Source: Chrysomallon squamiferum
Taxonomy: Eukaryota > Mollusca > Gastropoda > Neomphalida > Peltospiridae
Assembly (NCBI GenBank): GCA_012295275.1
Contig: CM022668.1
Location: forward strand, 6,242,529 to 6,300,028
Length of the DNA stretch: 57,500 nucleotides
Direction of reading: 5' to 3'
The notes beneath the pieces are model-generated. The model had not been told where the DNA came from. It did not search any database and worked only from the letters and a program-made list of their open reading frames with translations. The translations under genes were made by a program, and so were the position numbers. Below are positions 30,705 to 44,055 of this stretch, piece after piece (position 1 is the stretch's first letter; each line of letters starts with the position of its first letter).

Positions 30705-30830
30705 GGTTAATCAGGGTTAGAATAATCATGATGTGAATGAATGGACTTTGATATTCAAAATTGCTTAAATTGTTTATAAAAGGTCTCTTAGTATGGATGA
30801 CAAAAGATATGTGATTTTAAACAGAGCAAA
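30705..30830. repeat. Dispersed repeat copy (pair with 53630-53760)
   Basis: Sequence from taatcagggttagaataat through gatgacaaaagatat aligns with 53630-53760 in the same orientation. In both places it is followed by a simple-repeat tract (GAAT and TAA here). Identity of the element is unknown. Confidence 0.7.
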
Positions 30831-30872
30831 AATGAATGAATGAATGAATGAATGAATGAATGAATGAATGAA

Positions 30873-30939
<67 letters not shown>

Positions 30940-30964
30940 TGATGATGAAAAAAAAAAAAAAAAA
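30831..30964. repeat. (GAAT)n then (AAT)n microsatellite
   Basis: About ten GAAT units, then about twenty AAT units, then GAT and A runs. Confidence 0.95.
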
Positions 30965-31025
30965 TAAAATAAAATATTAAGAAATGTAGCACGTATCCCT
31001 GCCTACACATTGTGTCAGCCAGTCA

Positions 31026-31205
31026 TGGCCTAACAGACACTTTGTTAAGTCTGAAGTCCTAGGAGATCATTCCACACTTATTTCAGTTTTCATGTAAGGA
31101 AAAATACCAAGGAACCAGACTTTTGTCACAGCCTGCATTGATCACTGTTAAACAATAATCAATAATTGATGCACCTGACAATTAACAATTGGTTGATTTT
31201 CAGCT
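31026..31205. repeat. Dispersed repeat copy (pair with 14424-14590)
   Basis: Shares ctaacagacac.ttgttaagt, agtcctaggaga and ataatcaataattgat-like segments with 14424-14590, same orientation. Confidence 0.65.
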
Positions 31206-31325
31206 AAAGAAAATCAGTGTGTTTATAAGATTAAATACATCATCCATTCAACCATCCACCCATTTGCTCTCTGTCAGTCTGCATGTCTGTGTGTCTGTAT
31301 ATAAGTGTGTGTGTGTATAGATAGA

Positions 31326-31359
<34 letters not shown>

Positions 31360-31539
31360 TACATACATACATACATACAAACATATACATATATATATAT
31401 ATCTGCTGGATGTTATGATGTTAACACAAATCGCTATATATATATAATTCAGTCAAAATTATGATGGTTGTACAATCTTTAGTCATGATGGAAATGATAA
31501 TGGAAGTTAAATTATATTTAAATTTGTAAAAATGAGAAC

Positions 31540-31572
<33 letters not shown>

Positions 31573-32210
31573 ACACACCTAAACGCATATGTATCTATCT
31601 ACATAATCTATCTATATTCTTCAGTTCAAGTATTAAATGGTTTGGGAACATGCTCATGTTTATTCTTTTATTACCAAATGTGATTTAGTTATTTTGATGT
31701 TTGTCAGACACAGGTGTTAAATTCTGTTTTTGTTGTTATTTGTTAGTATTCACCTTCTTTTGGAACTGATATAGCCATTATTCCTAATCTGATGTGTGAT
31801 GTCTGAAGCATGTATATGTAATTTATTTTTCATGATGATTAAATTGCGCAGTCATATTTCACTTCAGGCTATTGCTAATACTTATATATCACCAAATATA
31901 GCTTATATTTTGTAAAATCTCACTATGGAGCATCAAAATAGACTTAGATGTTCTTAGTTTTTCTTAACAGTTCATTTTAATTTGTAGCTATCAAATTTCA
32001 CTTATAATTTGTATGGTAATATGAGTGACAAACACACAGGCCCACAACAAGTAGATCTATTTTTCAATGAATTCAGTTGTAATTTAGACGTGCTATCTGT
32101 GCTATTTGTTGCTTTCCAATCATTAATATCTATATTTCCACAAAATAAACTAATAAATGAAATGGTTATTTTCATAGCAAAGCCATCTTTATTTAATCAT
32201 CTGAAAAATG

Positions 32211-32215
<5 letters not shown>

Positions 32216-32281
<66 letters not shown>
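32216..32281. repeat. (GA)n microsatellite
   Basis: Pure GA run of about 66 bp in the flank of gene C; the matching place in the gene D flank (near 42450) lacks it. Confidence 0.9.
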
Positions 32282-32285
<4 letters not shown>

Positions 32286-32989
32286 TGATACATGTGTTTG
32301 TGTATTTTAGCTCCGTGTGTGTGTGTAAGTTCTCATTTTTGCAAATTTAAATATAATTTAACTTCCATTATCATTTCCATCATGACTAAAGATTGTATAT
32401 CCATCCCGATATTGAAGCAGATATATATATAAAACATGAAACGATTTCTAATTTTAAAAATAAACTCATGCTGTGAAAAATTTTGATGAATAGTTACCAT
32501 TAGTAAAATAACAGCATTATCATCATCATCATCATAATCATTATCATTTCATATCATCATCATAACAATGATCAGCATGTGATTTTGTAAGTTAAATATC
32601 TCTTGGGTTTTTGTCATCATTTTCAACACAATTACTGGAAAAACTGAAAAAACACACATGAACCATATGAGACAATCATTAACAAGTTTAAAAATGTTAA
32701 TCCTAAGAAAGGGAAAAAAATCAGTTAATTTTTCAAACAGAAAGTCATGCAGAAATTTTGCCAAGTTCTAAGTTTTTAAAGGTGTATTCACGTGAAGCGA
32801 TTTGTGTTAACATCATAACATCCACCAGTTATTGTATGTCACAATGTGTTGCCACATAATAGAACTGTATTTTCATGGGGTTTAAGGTTGTAAAAAGTCA
32901 GTTTGAATTATTTATCAATGATTCCAAACAAATGTTTAAACATTTGATGATGATGATGATGATAATGATCACAATAACTAAAAAAACTA

Positions 32990-33760
32990 TTACTAGCACT
33001 ACTATCACAACTACTAACACAGTGCCATAATGTTATCATCATTACCACCACTTACAATGCTACTACTACAACTACCACTATGTATCTACTACAACTGTCG
33101 CTATTACTCCTACAATACTACATATATCATTAACACTGCTACCACTATCACTGCCACCACTACTATTACTTCTAACACCAACACCACTACTACTACTATT
33201 ACTACTATTACAAATACCACCACTAGTACTACCAAAACTATTTCTGTTGTTACTACTACTGTTACCATACCACCAACCACCACAACACTCTCCACTACTG
33301 CTACTACAACAATTACCACTGTTACTACTACTTCTGCTATCACAGTAAATACTGCTTTTACTACTAGACTACTGCTGCTGCTACTACTACTACCACTACA
33401 ACTATCATTACGCTGACTGCCACTACTACTTCTACAACTGCTATTACCATCACCACCATAACTGCTACTACCCCAACTACCACAAACCACCACCACTACT
33501 ACTACTACAAGTCACCATCACTACTACAACTACCACAGCTACCACTACTGTTGGCACCACTGCTATCACAGTCTCCACTACCACAGTTACTACTATTTCT
33601 ACTATCACAATAAATACTTCTTTCACTGCTATAGTACTAGTCTACAGTGGCTCTGCTACTACTACCACTACTACCTTTATCATGATGACAATGACAACCT
33701 CTACAAATACTGCTACAGCCACAATGACTGATACTACTGCAACTACAAAAATAGTAATAA
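32990..33760. repeat. Imperfect ACT tract upstream of gene C
   Basis: A long mixture of ACT, ACC and ATC triplets. Its paralogue is at 43010-43720 upstream of gene D. Thr-rich and Ser/Val-rich open frames here come from the repeat and are not genes. Confidence 0.9.
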
Positions 33761-34435
33761 AATCAATTAAACCTTGATCACTTACATTTTTATGATTTGT
33801 GCTCTGTGACAGAACCTTTAAATTATCAGCAAAACTGTAAAGTCTCCTTTATCTCTGAAACTATATTTGCTGCAACTGTTTTTAATAATTTAAAATCAGT
33901 AAAATAAAGACAAAAATAAGGCAATAAACAACAGGGTATTATTTCTCTCTTAATTTTGATGAGAAAGGACATTTTATCACTTTTTGATATGATTTGTTAA
34001 AAAGATTTGAAATTTGATCTTCTTGCAAATTTCTTCTTCGTTATTTAATTTTAGATTTACTATTAAACAGCGCGAATAGAAAAGAAATTATTGGAAACAT
34101 GTTAAGAATTATTATTGTGTGTCTGTTTTCACTAACTTGTTTGTGGGGACGTTTGCAGTACGATGCTGAATTTCAACACCACATCATAACCAAGATGTCT
34201 CATCATCATTGTATGACTGTTCTGCTGCCTGTGTAGCTGATATGTGTTGTAAATCTTTTAACTTCTTCGCATCTACCCTGGAGTGTCAACTCAACTACAA
34301 AACAAAGGAAGAAAGTTCACAAGAATTTGTCACAAAGAAAGGATCAATTTATCAAGACAAAAATTCTATAGACAAGGTGAGATTTAATTTTTCTTTGCAA
34401 AGATAACATCATAACGGTTATTACCATGAATAATA

Positions 34436-35000
34436 GCACTACCACGATCACTCCACCACTAATATAACTACCACTACCACTACTACTATTATTATAACTT
34501 CTATGACTATTACTAGTATTATTATTTTTACTATGACTGCTACTATTACTAAAACTAATACTTCTGCTATTAGCTAATGCTATGACTAATAGTTCTATAC
34601 TAGAACTACACTACAAGTACTGCTGCTTCCACTAAAACTATTACTGCTACAGCATCTTTTATCCAAAACAAGAGACCATTTCTATCTGATTTTAACCATC
34701 TACTTTTCACATTTTTTCACGTCATGGTTAGTCTTTTGAATATTGTGTCCTGGCAGAGGGAAAGATCTTTTGCTTCCAGTTTACTGTCAAAAAGTACTTA
34801 TTAACTCATTTATCCAAATTACCAAAATTAATGGTCTAATATTGTTATTACTACCACTGCTACTATTATTATTACTAATACTACTTCTACTATTACTACT
34901 ACCATATTAATATTATTATTACTACTATTATTACTGCTACTACTGTTACTATTACTACTACTTCTATTACTACTATTACTATATTATTATCAATACTGTA
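34436..35000. repeat. ACT tract in intron 1 of gene C
   Basis: Imperfect ACT/ATT triplets in two blocks (34436-34650 and 34845-35000), coding-strand polarity ACT as in the other three copies. Confidence 0.85.
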
Positions 35001-35916
35001 CTACTAGTGCTATTCCAGCTGTTGCTAGACAGATATAGATGTAGATACAGATACAGATACACAGAGAGACATACACATGTATATACAGTAGTGGCATTCA
35101 AAATGTTGTTTGACCAACAGCATATTAGGCTGGAGCATATAGTTCCAAAGTGGAAATTATTAATTAAAGTGATTTTCATAAATTTAAAATTAAAAACAAA
35201 TTGTCTTAAACAATAGTTAAAGCATCATTATATTATCACTGAGGAGATTGTTTATGGTTTATGATTGTGTGATATGAAGATTGGTCTAACAGCTGGATTT
35301 CCAATCTCATGTAGATATAGAGTTTGAGAATTCTGTGTCTGAAATGCTTGAGACTGGAAGGGCTTCAGATTTCAGACGTTTTCAGATGGAGAGATACAAG
35401 GAGTTAGCCTGAATAGAGGATACGAATTTCATTTATATTTCATATTCAAATGGTCTGCTGGAATTTTATATATTATTATCTTTTTCAATAATGTTCTGCA
35501 TAAAATAATGTTAGTGAATGCAAAACAATCTAAAAATTGTTTTATTATTTCTGAATCTCTGCTTGGAGAAAGTTTCTGGTTTCGGAGCTTTTTTCATATT
35601 TCAGAAATTCGAATAAGGGATGCTTGAACTATATATATGTGTGTGTGTGTGATGCGGGGGGGTGTGTGTGAATTAATTCATTTATGACAGGATATTCTCT
35701 GACTTATGTACATCTGATTAGACTGCATATAGACAATATTTGTGAATGCACTGGCACAGGAAAACAGTCCAATCACAAACCCTGTCAGGTGCCACTGACG
35801 AGACTTAGACTTATGGCAAGTTTTGTGTGGCAAAGGATTGCATTCTGATAGCATCATAGAAATTTTAAGAGAATTAAGAAACCATTAACAACCATTACAT
35901 ATGCAATATATATATA

Positions 35917-38755
35917 TGGGTCATTCCGTGTCAAATCACCCAATGGTTTAAACCCGACCGTCTCAGATTTTTATGAAACTTGGTATACTTGTTGACTGGG
36001 ATCCCACAGCACCAAATCTGACATTTTAGCTCAATCAGACCAGTGGTGTGGGAGATACGGCCCACGGAATTTTGAGATTTTTGCCAAAAATGGGTGTGAC
36101 CACCAACCTTAGAACCCTCATATCTCAGGAACTACTGGGCCAATCTTCACAAAATTGGTATTGTTAGAAAGGCAAAATGACAAGGATACCAAATCTGCCA
36201 ATTTTGTTTAGTTTGGAAAATATTGGAGTACCTTGACCTATTGACCTTTGCTATGACCTTGAAATTGACCGTGTGGATCACGTGATCTTGAGATGACCTT
36301 TATTGAAATTTAATCTCCCACATGTTAACTAAAACATATAAAAGTTTCCTGGGTGTAATATTTTTGTTTAGCCACAATATAGATTTAAAAATGCACATAC
36401 CTGAAAATAACACCTTTTCAGCCATTAACATCTGATTGACTAAAACCTGAATGATCAATTCTGGATGCTAAGAATCACCATCTCTCTTGATCATTGAGTA
36501 AGACATTGTAGGCCTACATGTATGCATAAAGTTCACATATAAAAGTTTCCTGGGTATAATATTTTTGTTTAGCCTTAATAGAGATTTAAAAAAAAAATGC
36601 ATACCTGCATGGATGATTGATACAATGCATTACAATGTACATTTTCTCTGAGACTAAAAACTCATCTTTGGAGTTAAAACCCACCTGACATGTCTGAAGG
36701 AATGCCTGAAGGATATGAAAAGATGCCAAATGGCATGACATGTTCTACACAATCAGGCTCAAAGGGTTAACAGGAAGTAATGCTTCAGGCAGGTCAGGAG
36801 CTCCTTTAGATTCCCTGGTGCAATCCCCATTGAGCACATGGCAATTTGAAGTTTAAGACAAAGAAGTTTCTTCATCTGCATTTCTTTGACAATCTGAAGC
36901 TTTTAAGTTGGACACAATGTCAGATGTTGATATATAAACAATATTTTTATTTCATAAAACCTGTTAAGTAATTTTATCATGTCATGTGGGCCTTGCCATT
37001 GGTTTTGAACAAGGTTTCAGTCAACAGTACAACCCAGTCTGAAATCAGATGTCATCAAGTGATGCACTGCATAATGTATTTGTACACCAAGTCTTCGGCA
37101 CAGATTATGAATAAGGTCTACTTCACCTTAATAAACTGTGATTTATACTTGAGAAGATTGACATAAATGCCTAAGACTTGTGGGCCTTTGGCAATAACAC
37201 ATGTACTCTGCTGCCATTTTATGACCTGCTTAACTTTACTGAAAGGGTTTCAGGATTTGATTTAATATTTAGGAAAGCACTGACTTTGTTCTATTGAACA
37301 ATACTGAAAATCCTTATTTCTTCCAGAGCTAACTGCAGCTTTAACTCTCCTAAAAATGTGTGTTATCAACACCATCATATCAAAAAGGAGTTGTTGCAAA
37401 GTGTATGGAAAACTGAGGAAATCGAACTCCTCACTCTTTGAAGTGGGATCAAAACACAGGACATCAAGAGTATCATGAACAAGAACTTTTCATCAAATTT
37501 TCAACATCGCAGAAAAAACTGTTGTGATCCCCTTAATCGCCACCCTGAGCAAGCACGCACTAGATCTTTAAGAATTGTTAGCATGGGCACTTACAAATGC
37601 TTAGTAAATCCTCCAAAGACACTAGTGTCAGGAGACAAGTTGTGCTGTGACTGTCTGATTACCCTTCAGAAATCAAAGGTCCTGCAGAGGATGGCTTTAG
37701 TATGGGTGGTACTACAATGGGAGAATTTGGTGATAACTTGCCAGACAAACCGCTGGTTGTTGTTTCCCCAGAAAAGGACTTTGATTTGAATTACATTCTG
37801 TTGAGTTTAGGCGAAACGCCTGTCAAACTCCATTCACTAGCACATTCCAGTAAATGAATGAAAGGACAGAAAAAAACTAGCATCAGCTACAGTAACATTA
37901 AAATGACATCTTAATGTCTGAATCCTATCCAGAGCGTGTGCAAATCTTGATTTTGTCACCCTTTACCATTGAAAGGACAATGAATTGAAGGAGGAAATAA
38001 TCCAATTTTATGAAAGTGATGAGAACAGTAGAATGTGTCTGGGAATGAAGGATACAGTGAGCATTTGAAACAAACATAGTGAGAAGGTTAAGCATCAGAA
38101 ACACCTAGTTCTCTCAAATTTATGTGAACTTTTATACATACATGTAGGCCTTCAATGTCTTACTAGATGATCAAGAAAGATGGTGATCCCTAGCATCCAG
38201 AATTGATCATTCAGGTTTTAGTTAATCAGATGTTAATGGCTGTAAACGTGTTATTTTCAGGTATGTGCATTTTTTAAATCTATATTGTGGCTAAACAAAA
38301 AATATTACACCCAGGAAACTTTTATATGTTTTAGTTAACATGTAGGAGATTAAATTTCAATAAAGGTCATCTCAAAATCACGTGATCCACACGGTCAATT
38401 TCAAGGTCATAGCAAAGGTCAAAAGGTCAAGGTACTCCAATATTTTCCAAACTAAACAAAAATGGCAGATTTGGTATCCTTGTCATTTTGCCTTTCTGAC
38501 AATACCAATTTTATGAAGATTGGCCCAGTAGTTCCTGAGATATGAGGGTTCTAAGGTTGGTGGTCACATCCATTTTTGGCAAAAATCTCAAAATTCCGAG
38601 GGCCGTATCTCCCACACCACTGGTCTGATTGAGCTAAAATGTCAGATTTGGTGCTGTGGGATCCCAGTCAACAAGTATACCAAGTTTTATAAAAATCTGA
38701 GACGGTCGGGTTTAAATTTCTTTTTTTTTTGGGTGATTTGACACGGAATGACCCA
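35917..38755. mobile_element. Foldback DNA transposon with about 625-bp terminal inverted repeats
   Basis: The left arm 35917-36541 and the right arm 38121-38755 are near-perfect reverse complements. Both start tgggtcattccgtgtcaaat at the outer ends. The insertion lies in a TA-rich target (tatatata on both sides). Between the arms are about 1.6 kb with a second partial copy of an arm segment (36540-36605, matching 36338-36400) and remains of a coding region. The corresponding intron of gene D lacks the element, so it inserted after the C/D duplication or was lost from D. The superfamily is not recognised. Confidence 0.85.
37475..37854 (+). pseudogene. Transposon-internal Cys/His-rich coding remnant
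   Basis: One frame from 37475 reads NCCDPLNRHPEQARTRSLR then GTYKCLVN and GDKLCCDCLITLQK. This is a CC..H....C....CC.C pattern that looks zinc-binding. The frame is then lost, and a second frame from about 37680 continues as PAEDGFSMGGTTMGEFGD and DFDLNYILLSLGETPVKLHS to a TGA at about 37854. The two halves read like one protein split by a frameshift. Similar CC-DP..H / C..C openings occur, as I recall, in uncharacterised invertebrate proteins. It is probably the N-terminal part of the element's former protein. Confidence 0.4.
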
Positions 38756-39339
38756 TATATATATATATGCAATGAAAAAAGAGACTCAAAATTTGGAAAA
38801 ATCAAATTAGATTTAATTAAACATAAAAGTTAACCAGAAACACATTTTATAGTGCACAGATTAAATTGTATTTTTAGGACACTTTTAGAATACTTTAATG
38901 TTTTCGTAATAAAATAAGCAAAATACATCAAAACAGACTAGTGGTGACTTTATAATGTATTTTTACTTTGGCCTTGATAATATTCCCAGTTACTCCAACA
39001 CAAGTATGTATGTATCACGTGTACATGCATTTGTGTATATCTGTCTCAGTGTGAAAACATGTTTGCATGAATACATCCAAAATAGACAAATTATAACTTG
39101 TATAGAGAGAGGCAGAGAAGCTACTGTTAAGAGAAACTATTATTTTTTGCAGTCAGTAGCTGGGGCCTGTGGTTTTGAAATCTGCTTATCTTGTTCAAAG
39201 TGCCATGTCCACAAAGACATGAATCAAGTTAAATGTGTACCATGTTACAATAAGATAAAGATATAACCTGGTGAAAGCAATAGAACATCCCTCAGAAATT
39301 CTGGTAAATATTTATTTCTTAAACTTGAACTTAAAACTG

Positions 39340-39515
39340 TTACTACTAGAACTGCTATTAGTACTACTGTTACTATTTCTACTAGTACTACTACTACTAC
39401 TACTGTTACTATGTCTACTACTATTACTACTACAGTTACTACTAATATAATAATAATAATTATTATTATTATTATTGTTATTATTATTATTATTATTGTA
39501 ATGATAAAGATGATG
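39340..39515. repeat. ACT and TAA/TTA runs in intron 2 of gene C
   Basis: ACT triplets at 39340-39445 are followed by AAT/ATT runs; the paralogous place in gene D is 46585-46680. Confidence 0.85.
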
Positions 39516-39724
39516 ATGATAGTAATAATACAGAAGTCTGTATCTGCGTTTTTATATCTGTCTCTCTATCTATGTATATATCTTTATCTACAAATCTATA
39601 TATGTATGTATATAAGCATCTAGATATGTATGTAGCCATCTCTGTTTGATTGTCTATTTGCTATTCAGAGTGTAAGTATCTATGCATATCTGTCTGTCTA
39701 TCTACCTATCTGTATATGTTTATA

Positions 39725-39758
<34 letters not shown>

Positions 39759-40079
39759 TAATGGAACAATTACATATTTTATATTTAAGGTAATGAATGT
39801 ATTTCAGAAATGTTTTCCAGTCCTGTGTCTAGTAAAGGAACAAACAACTGCAGTGGAAACTACAAGCTGATTGCTTCTGAAGTGAGGAACTTGGAAGTTT
39901 TTTGTGACATGACAACAGATTGCAGCGGCAGGCTGGTACATTGTTTGACAAACTTGTTAGGTCACTACGGTAACATGCTTAGAGATATGTTGGTTGTGTT
40001 GCTATGGTGATACTATTCTACTGTATTGACCTGTTTAGTTTGACTACTGATAACTGTAAAAGCAGCAGGTGCAGGCAGT

Positions 40080-40870
40080 CTTAGAAATAGTGTCAGTAGT
40101 ACTAGCAGCACTAGCATAAGAGGCAATAGTACTAGTAGTGTAGTAGGAGCACTAACAGTAACAGTAGCAGCAGCAGCAGTAGTAATAGTAACAGTAGTAG
40201 TAGTAATTGTTATTCTTGTATTTGTAGTAATACTATTAGGAGAGTTGTAATGCTTGTAGTAGTAGATACGTTTCCATTTGTATTAATAGAGTAGTACTAG
40301 TAGCAGCAGCAGCAGCAGTAGTGGTAGTAGTAATAGTAGTAGTAGTAGTAGTTATGCTGTTATTTGTAGTAATAATGTTAGGGGTACTGCAGTGATAGTA
40401 GTAGTAGTAGCAGTAGTTATGGTGACATTTCTAGTAGCAGCAGTAGTTACAGGAGTATTTATGGTTTCTTTTGTAATAGTAATTGCCATCACAGTTGTAT
40501 AACTAACTAATAATTATTAATAATAATGATTTTAGTTGCATATGCAATATATTTATAATTAATAATAATGAAACTGGTAAAATTGTCATTGTGGTTGTAC
40601 TAATTGTAGTAATAGTCATAGTAACAGCAGTTGTTATAGTAGTACAAGTAAAAATAAAAGCAGTAGTGGTAGTAACAGCAACAGTAGAAGTATTAGCTGT
40701 AGCAGAAACAGTACCGGTAGTAGTAGTAGTAGTAATAGTAGTAGTAGCTGTAGCAACGTTGGTAATAGTAACAGCAGCAGCAGTATCAGTAATTGTCAAA
40801 GTCATTATAGTAGTATTAGTAGTAGTAGCAGTAGTAATAGTAGCAGTAGTACTGCAGTGGTAGTAACTCA
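40080..40870. repeat. AGT tract in intron 3 of gene C
   Basis: Two blocks of AGT/GTA/AGC triplets (40080-40500 and 40590-40870). Polarity on the coding strand is AGT, complementary to the ACT tracts of intron 1. Confidence 0.9.
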
Positions 40871-41274
40871 GTAGAGGTTGTAATTCTGTTTTTAATCTGC
40901 TGTTATAGGTGATACAGAGAAGTATGGATGGATCTACAGACTTCTACAGAACATGGCAGGATTACAAGGAGGGATTCGGAGATGTAGAAAGAGAATTTTG
41001 GTTGGGTAAGAAACATTTGTTGTTTGTGATTTGTAAACTTTGAAACAGACAGACACAGCAAATAACAGACAAATAAAAAGATAACTAGAAATAGGTATAA
41101 TAACAACTAATGTGATGGATGAGAGACTGATAGACGAATATATGGATGGATGGATGGTCGGAAGAGATGGTGAGAAAAAAATAATAAATTGAGAGATAAA
41201 TTTCTTTGTCAATTTTTATTATGTACAGTGAAATAACAACCTTACAAATTGATAGAAAGATCTAATAAATTCTA

Positions 41275-41421
<147 letters not shown>

Positions 41422-41700
41422 TTAGATAGACTGAGAGAAAGAAGTATGCATTTTTCTCTCTTTTCTTAGCTGACATTATAATACTACAAAGCAGTAAAAG
41501 AACAATTTAAAATATTTAGCTGTGAATTATTTCAGGAAATGAGAAGATCTACAAGATAACAAGTAAACAAAAATATGAGCTACATGTTGATCTAGAAGAC
41601 TTTGAAGGAAACAAAGGTTATGCAATGTACTCGACATTTTCACTGGGTAGTGAGGCAGAGAACTACACTCTACACATTGGATCTTACAGCGGAGACGCAG

Positions 41701-44055
41701 GTTGGTATGTCATAAGTCATTGATAATCATAATGTTTTGTGGTAATTATGAAGAATTTTAATCATTTAAAATGTCTTATGTGTTAACTGCAATCGATACT
41801 CAGACTTTTGCGTCAATGGCTATAAAGATAATCATTATACGGTCTTATAGCTTGTTTACTGAATTTATTGATTAAATTATTTATATTGTGTTTATAGAAA
41901 AATGTCAGACATTTCAGTGATAAATTCTTATATTGAAAATATACTTGCCATATTGCAGTGTGATTATTGATGTTATTTGTTAGTATTCACCTTCTTGTTT
42001 GATTGTCATAACCCTTATTCCTAAATTAACGTGTGGTGTCTGAAGCAAGTACATGTAGTTTATTTTTCATGGTGCTGAAATTGCCTAGTCATAATATTTT
42101 GCTACTACATCCTTATCACCATAAGGACAATCCAACCAATTGTAAAAAATTTTTATTCCAAACAGAGCATATGTTTTGTAAAATCTCTCTATGCAGTATC
42201 AAAAAAGATTACCTCTTGATTTTAATTTGTAGCTATCAAATTTCACTATATCACATATAATTTGTATGGTAACACGAGTGACAAACACATAGGCCCACAT
42301 CAAGCAGTTAATATATTTTAGTGAAGTCACTTGTAATTCAGCTCTAATATTTGTTGAATATCAATCATTAATATCTATATTTTCCCAAAATAAATTAATA
42401 AATGGTTATTTTCATGCCAAAGCTGTCTTTTTAATCATCTGAAGAATGATTCATATATATATGAAACTAAAATGAAAGAATTTTTTGTTTTATAAATGAA
42501 CTCATGCTATGAAAAATATTATTTCATTGGAGATAGCAAGATGAATTGTTAGTATTAGTAAAGTAACAGAGCATTATAATCATCATCATCATCACCATCA
42601 TCATCATCAAAATGATCAGAATGTGATTCTGTATTTTATAATATCTTTTGGGTTTTGTGATCATTTTGGACACAGTTATTGGAATATCTTAACAAGAACA
42701 TATGAATCACATAAGAATTATTAACAAGCTTAAAACTGTTAATCCCAGGGGAAACAAACCACTTTAGTTTTTCAAACAGCAATTCATGCATAAGTGTTTC
42801 CAAGCACTTAGTGATAAACTTGAATTTTAAATGAACATTCACACATAGCGATTTGTGTCAAATGATAAACTTCCAGCAGAGACAATATGTCAGGATGTGT
42901 TACAACATAATAGTTCCAAATAGTATCTTCCAAAACGGTATTTTCATGGGGTATATGTTTGTAAAAAATTTGTAACTTTAACAATGATGCCAAACAAATG
43001 ATGAAGACTATAATCACAATAACTAACAAAACTATTACTACTATTACTATCACTACTACCACTACTATTAACACAGTGACATACTGCTACCTTCACTACC
43101 ACTACTACTACTACATCTACTATTACAACTACAACTATGTGTCTACTACAACTAATCCAGCAAGTACTACAAGTATCTTTAACATTACTACCACCACCAC
43201 CACCAGTACTACTGTCACCATTTCCATCACTGTATTACCAAAACAAGTTCTGCTGTTACTACTGCTATTACCACACCACCTGCCACAACAACAATCTCCA
43301 TACTATTGCTACAACAATTACTTCTATTACTACAACTATTGCTATGACAATAAACACTACTTTTACTACTAAACTACTGCTGCTACTACTACTGATATGA
43401 CTACAGCTATCATTATCATGACTACTACTACTACCTCTACAACTGCTTTTAACATCACCACCATGACGTCTACTACCCCAACTACAACAAACCAAAACCA
43501 CTACTACCACTGCAACTATCACAGCTATCACTGCTATTAACACCACCTCTATCACAATCCCACTACCAAAGTTACTAGTATTTCTACTATCACAATAAAC
43601 ACTACTTTCACTACTACTACTACTACTACTATTATCTTTATCATGACTACAATGACTGCCTCTACAAATACTGCTACAACCACGATAAGTACTACAACTG
43701 CAACTACTGTACAAATAGTAATATAATAAATAACACCTTGATCACTTACATTTTCATGTACTCTGTGACAGAACCTTTAGATTATTAGCAGACTGTAAAA
43801 TCTGTTTTATCTCTGTAACCATGTTTGCTGCAACTGTTTTTAATAATTTAAAATCTGTAAAATAATGACAAAAGTAAGCCAATAAACAACAGGGTATTAT
43901 TTCTGTCTTACATTGATGAGAAAGGACATTTTATCACTTTTTCATATGATTTGTTAAAAAGGTTTGAAATTTGATCTTCTTGCAAATTTCTTCTTCGTTA
44001 TTTAATTTTAGTTTTACTATTAAAGAGCGCAAATAGAAAAGAAATTATTGGAAAC
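41701..44055. other. Interval between genes C and D
   Basis: The first part (41701 to about 41880) resembles intron 5 of gene D. From about 41968 it aligns with the flank of gene C (31730 onward), with an ACT tract at 43010-43720. A conserved polypyrimidine stretch ends in AG at 44010-44011, with a matching AG at 34053-34054 before gene C. This suggests that a 5' untranslated intron ends about 45 nt before each start codon. No terminal exon for gene C was found. Confidence 0.6.

Noticed and set aside
33030-33496. Thr-rich (plus) and Ser/Val-rich (minus) open frames; likewise 43000-43714 and 44583-45236
   Set aside because: Both strands stay open because imperfect ACT triplets rarely make stops; no splice sites, start context or domain supports them.
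34979-35216. Arg/Tyr-rich open frame near 35.0 kb and its paralogue near 45.5 kb
   Set aside because: Both come from a gatacagatacaga repeat in intron 1 of genes C and D.
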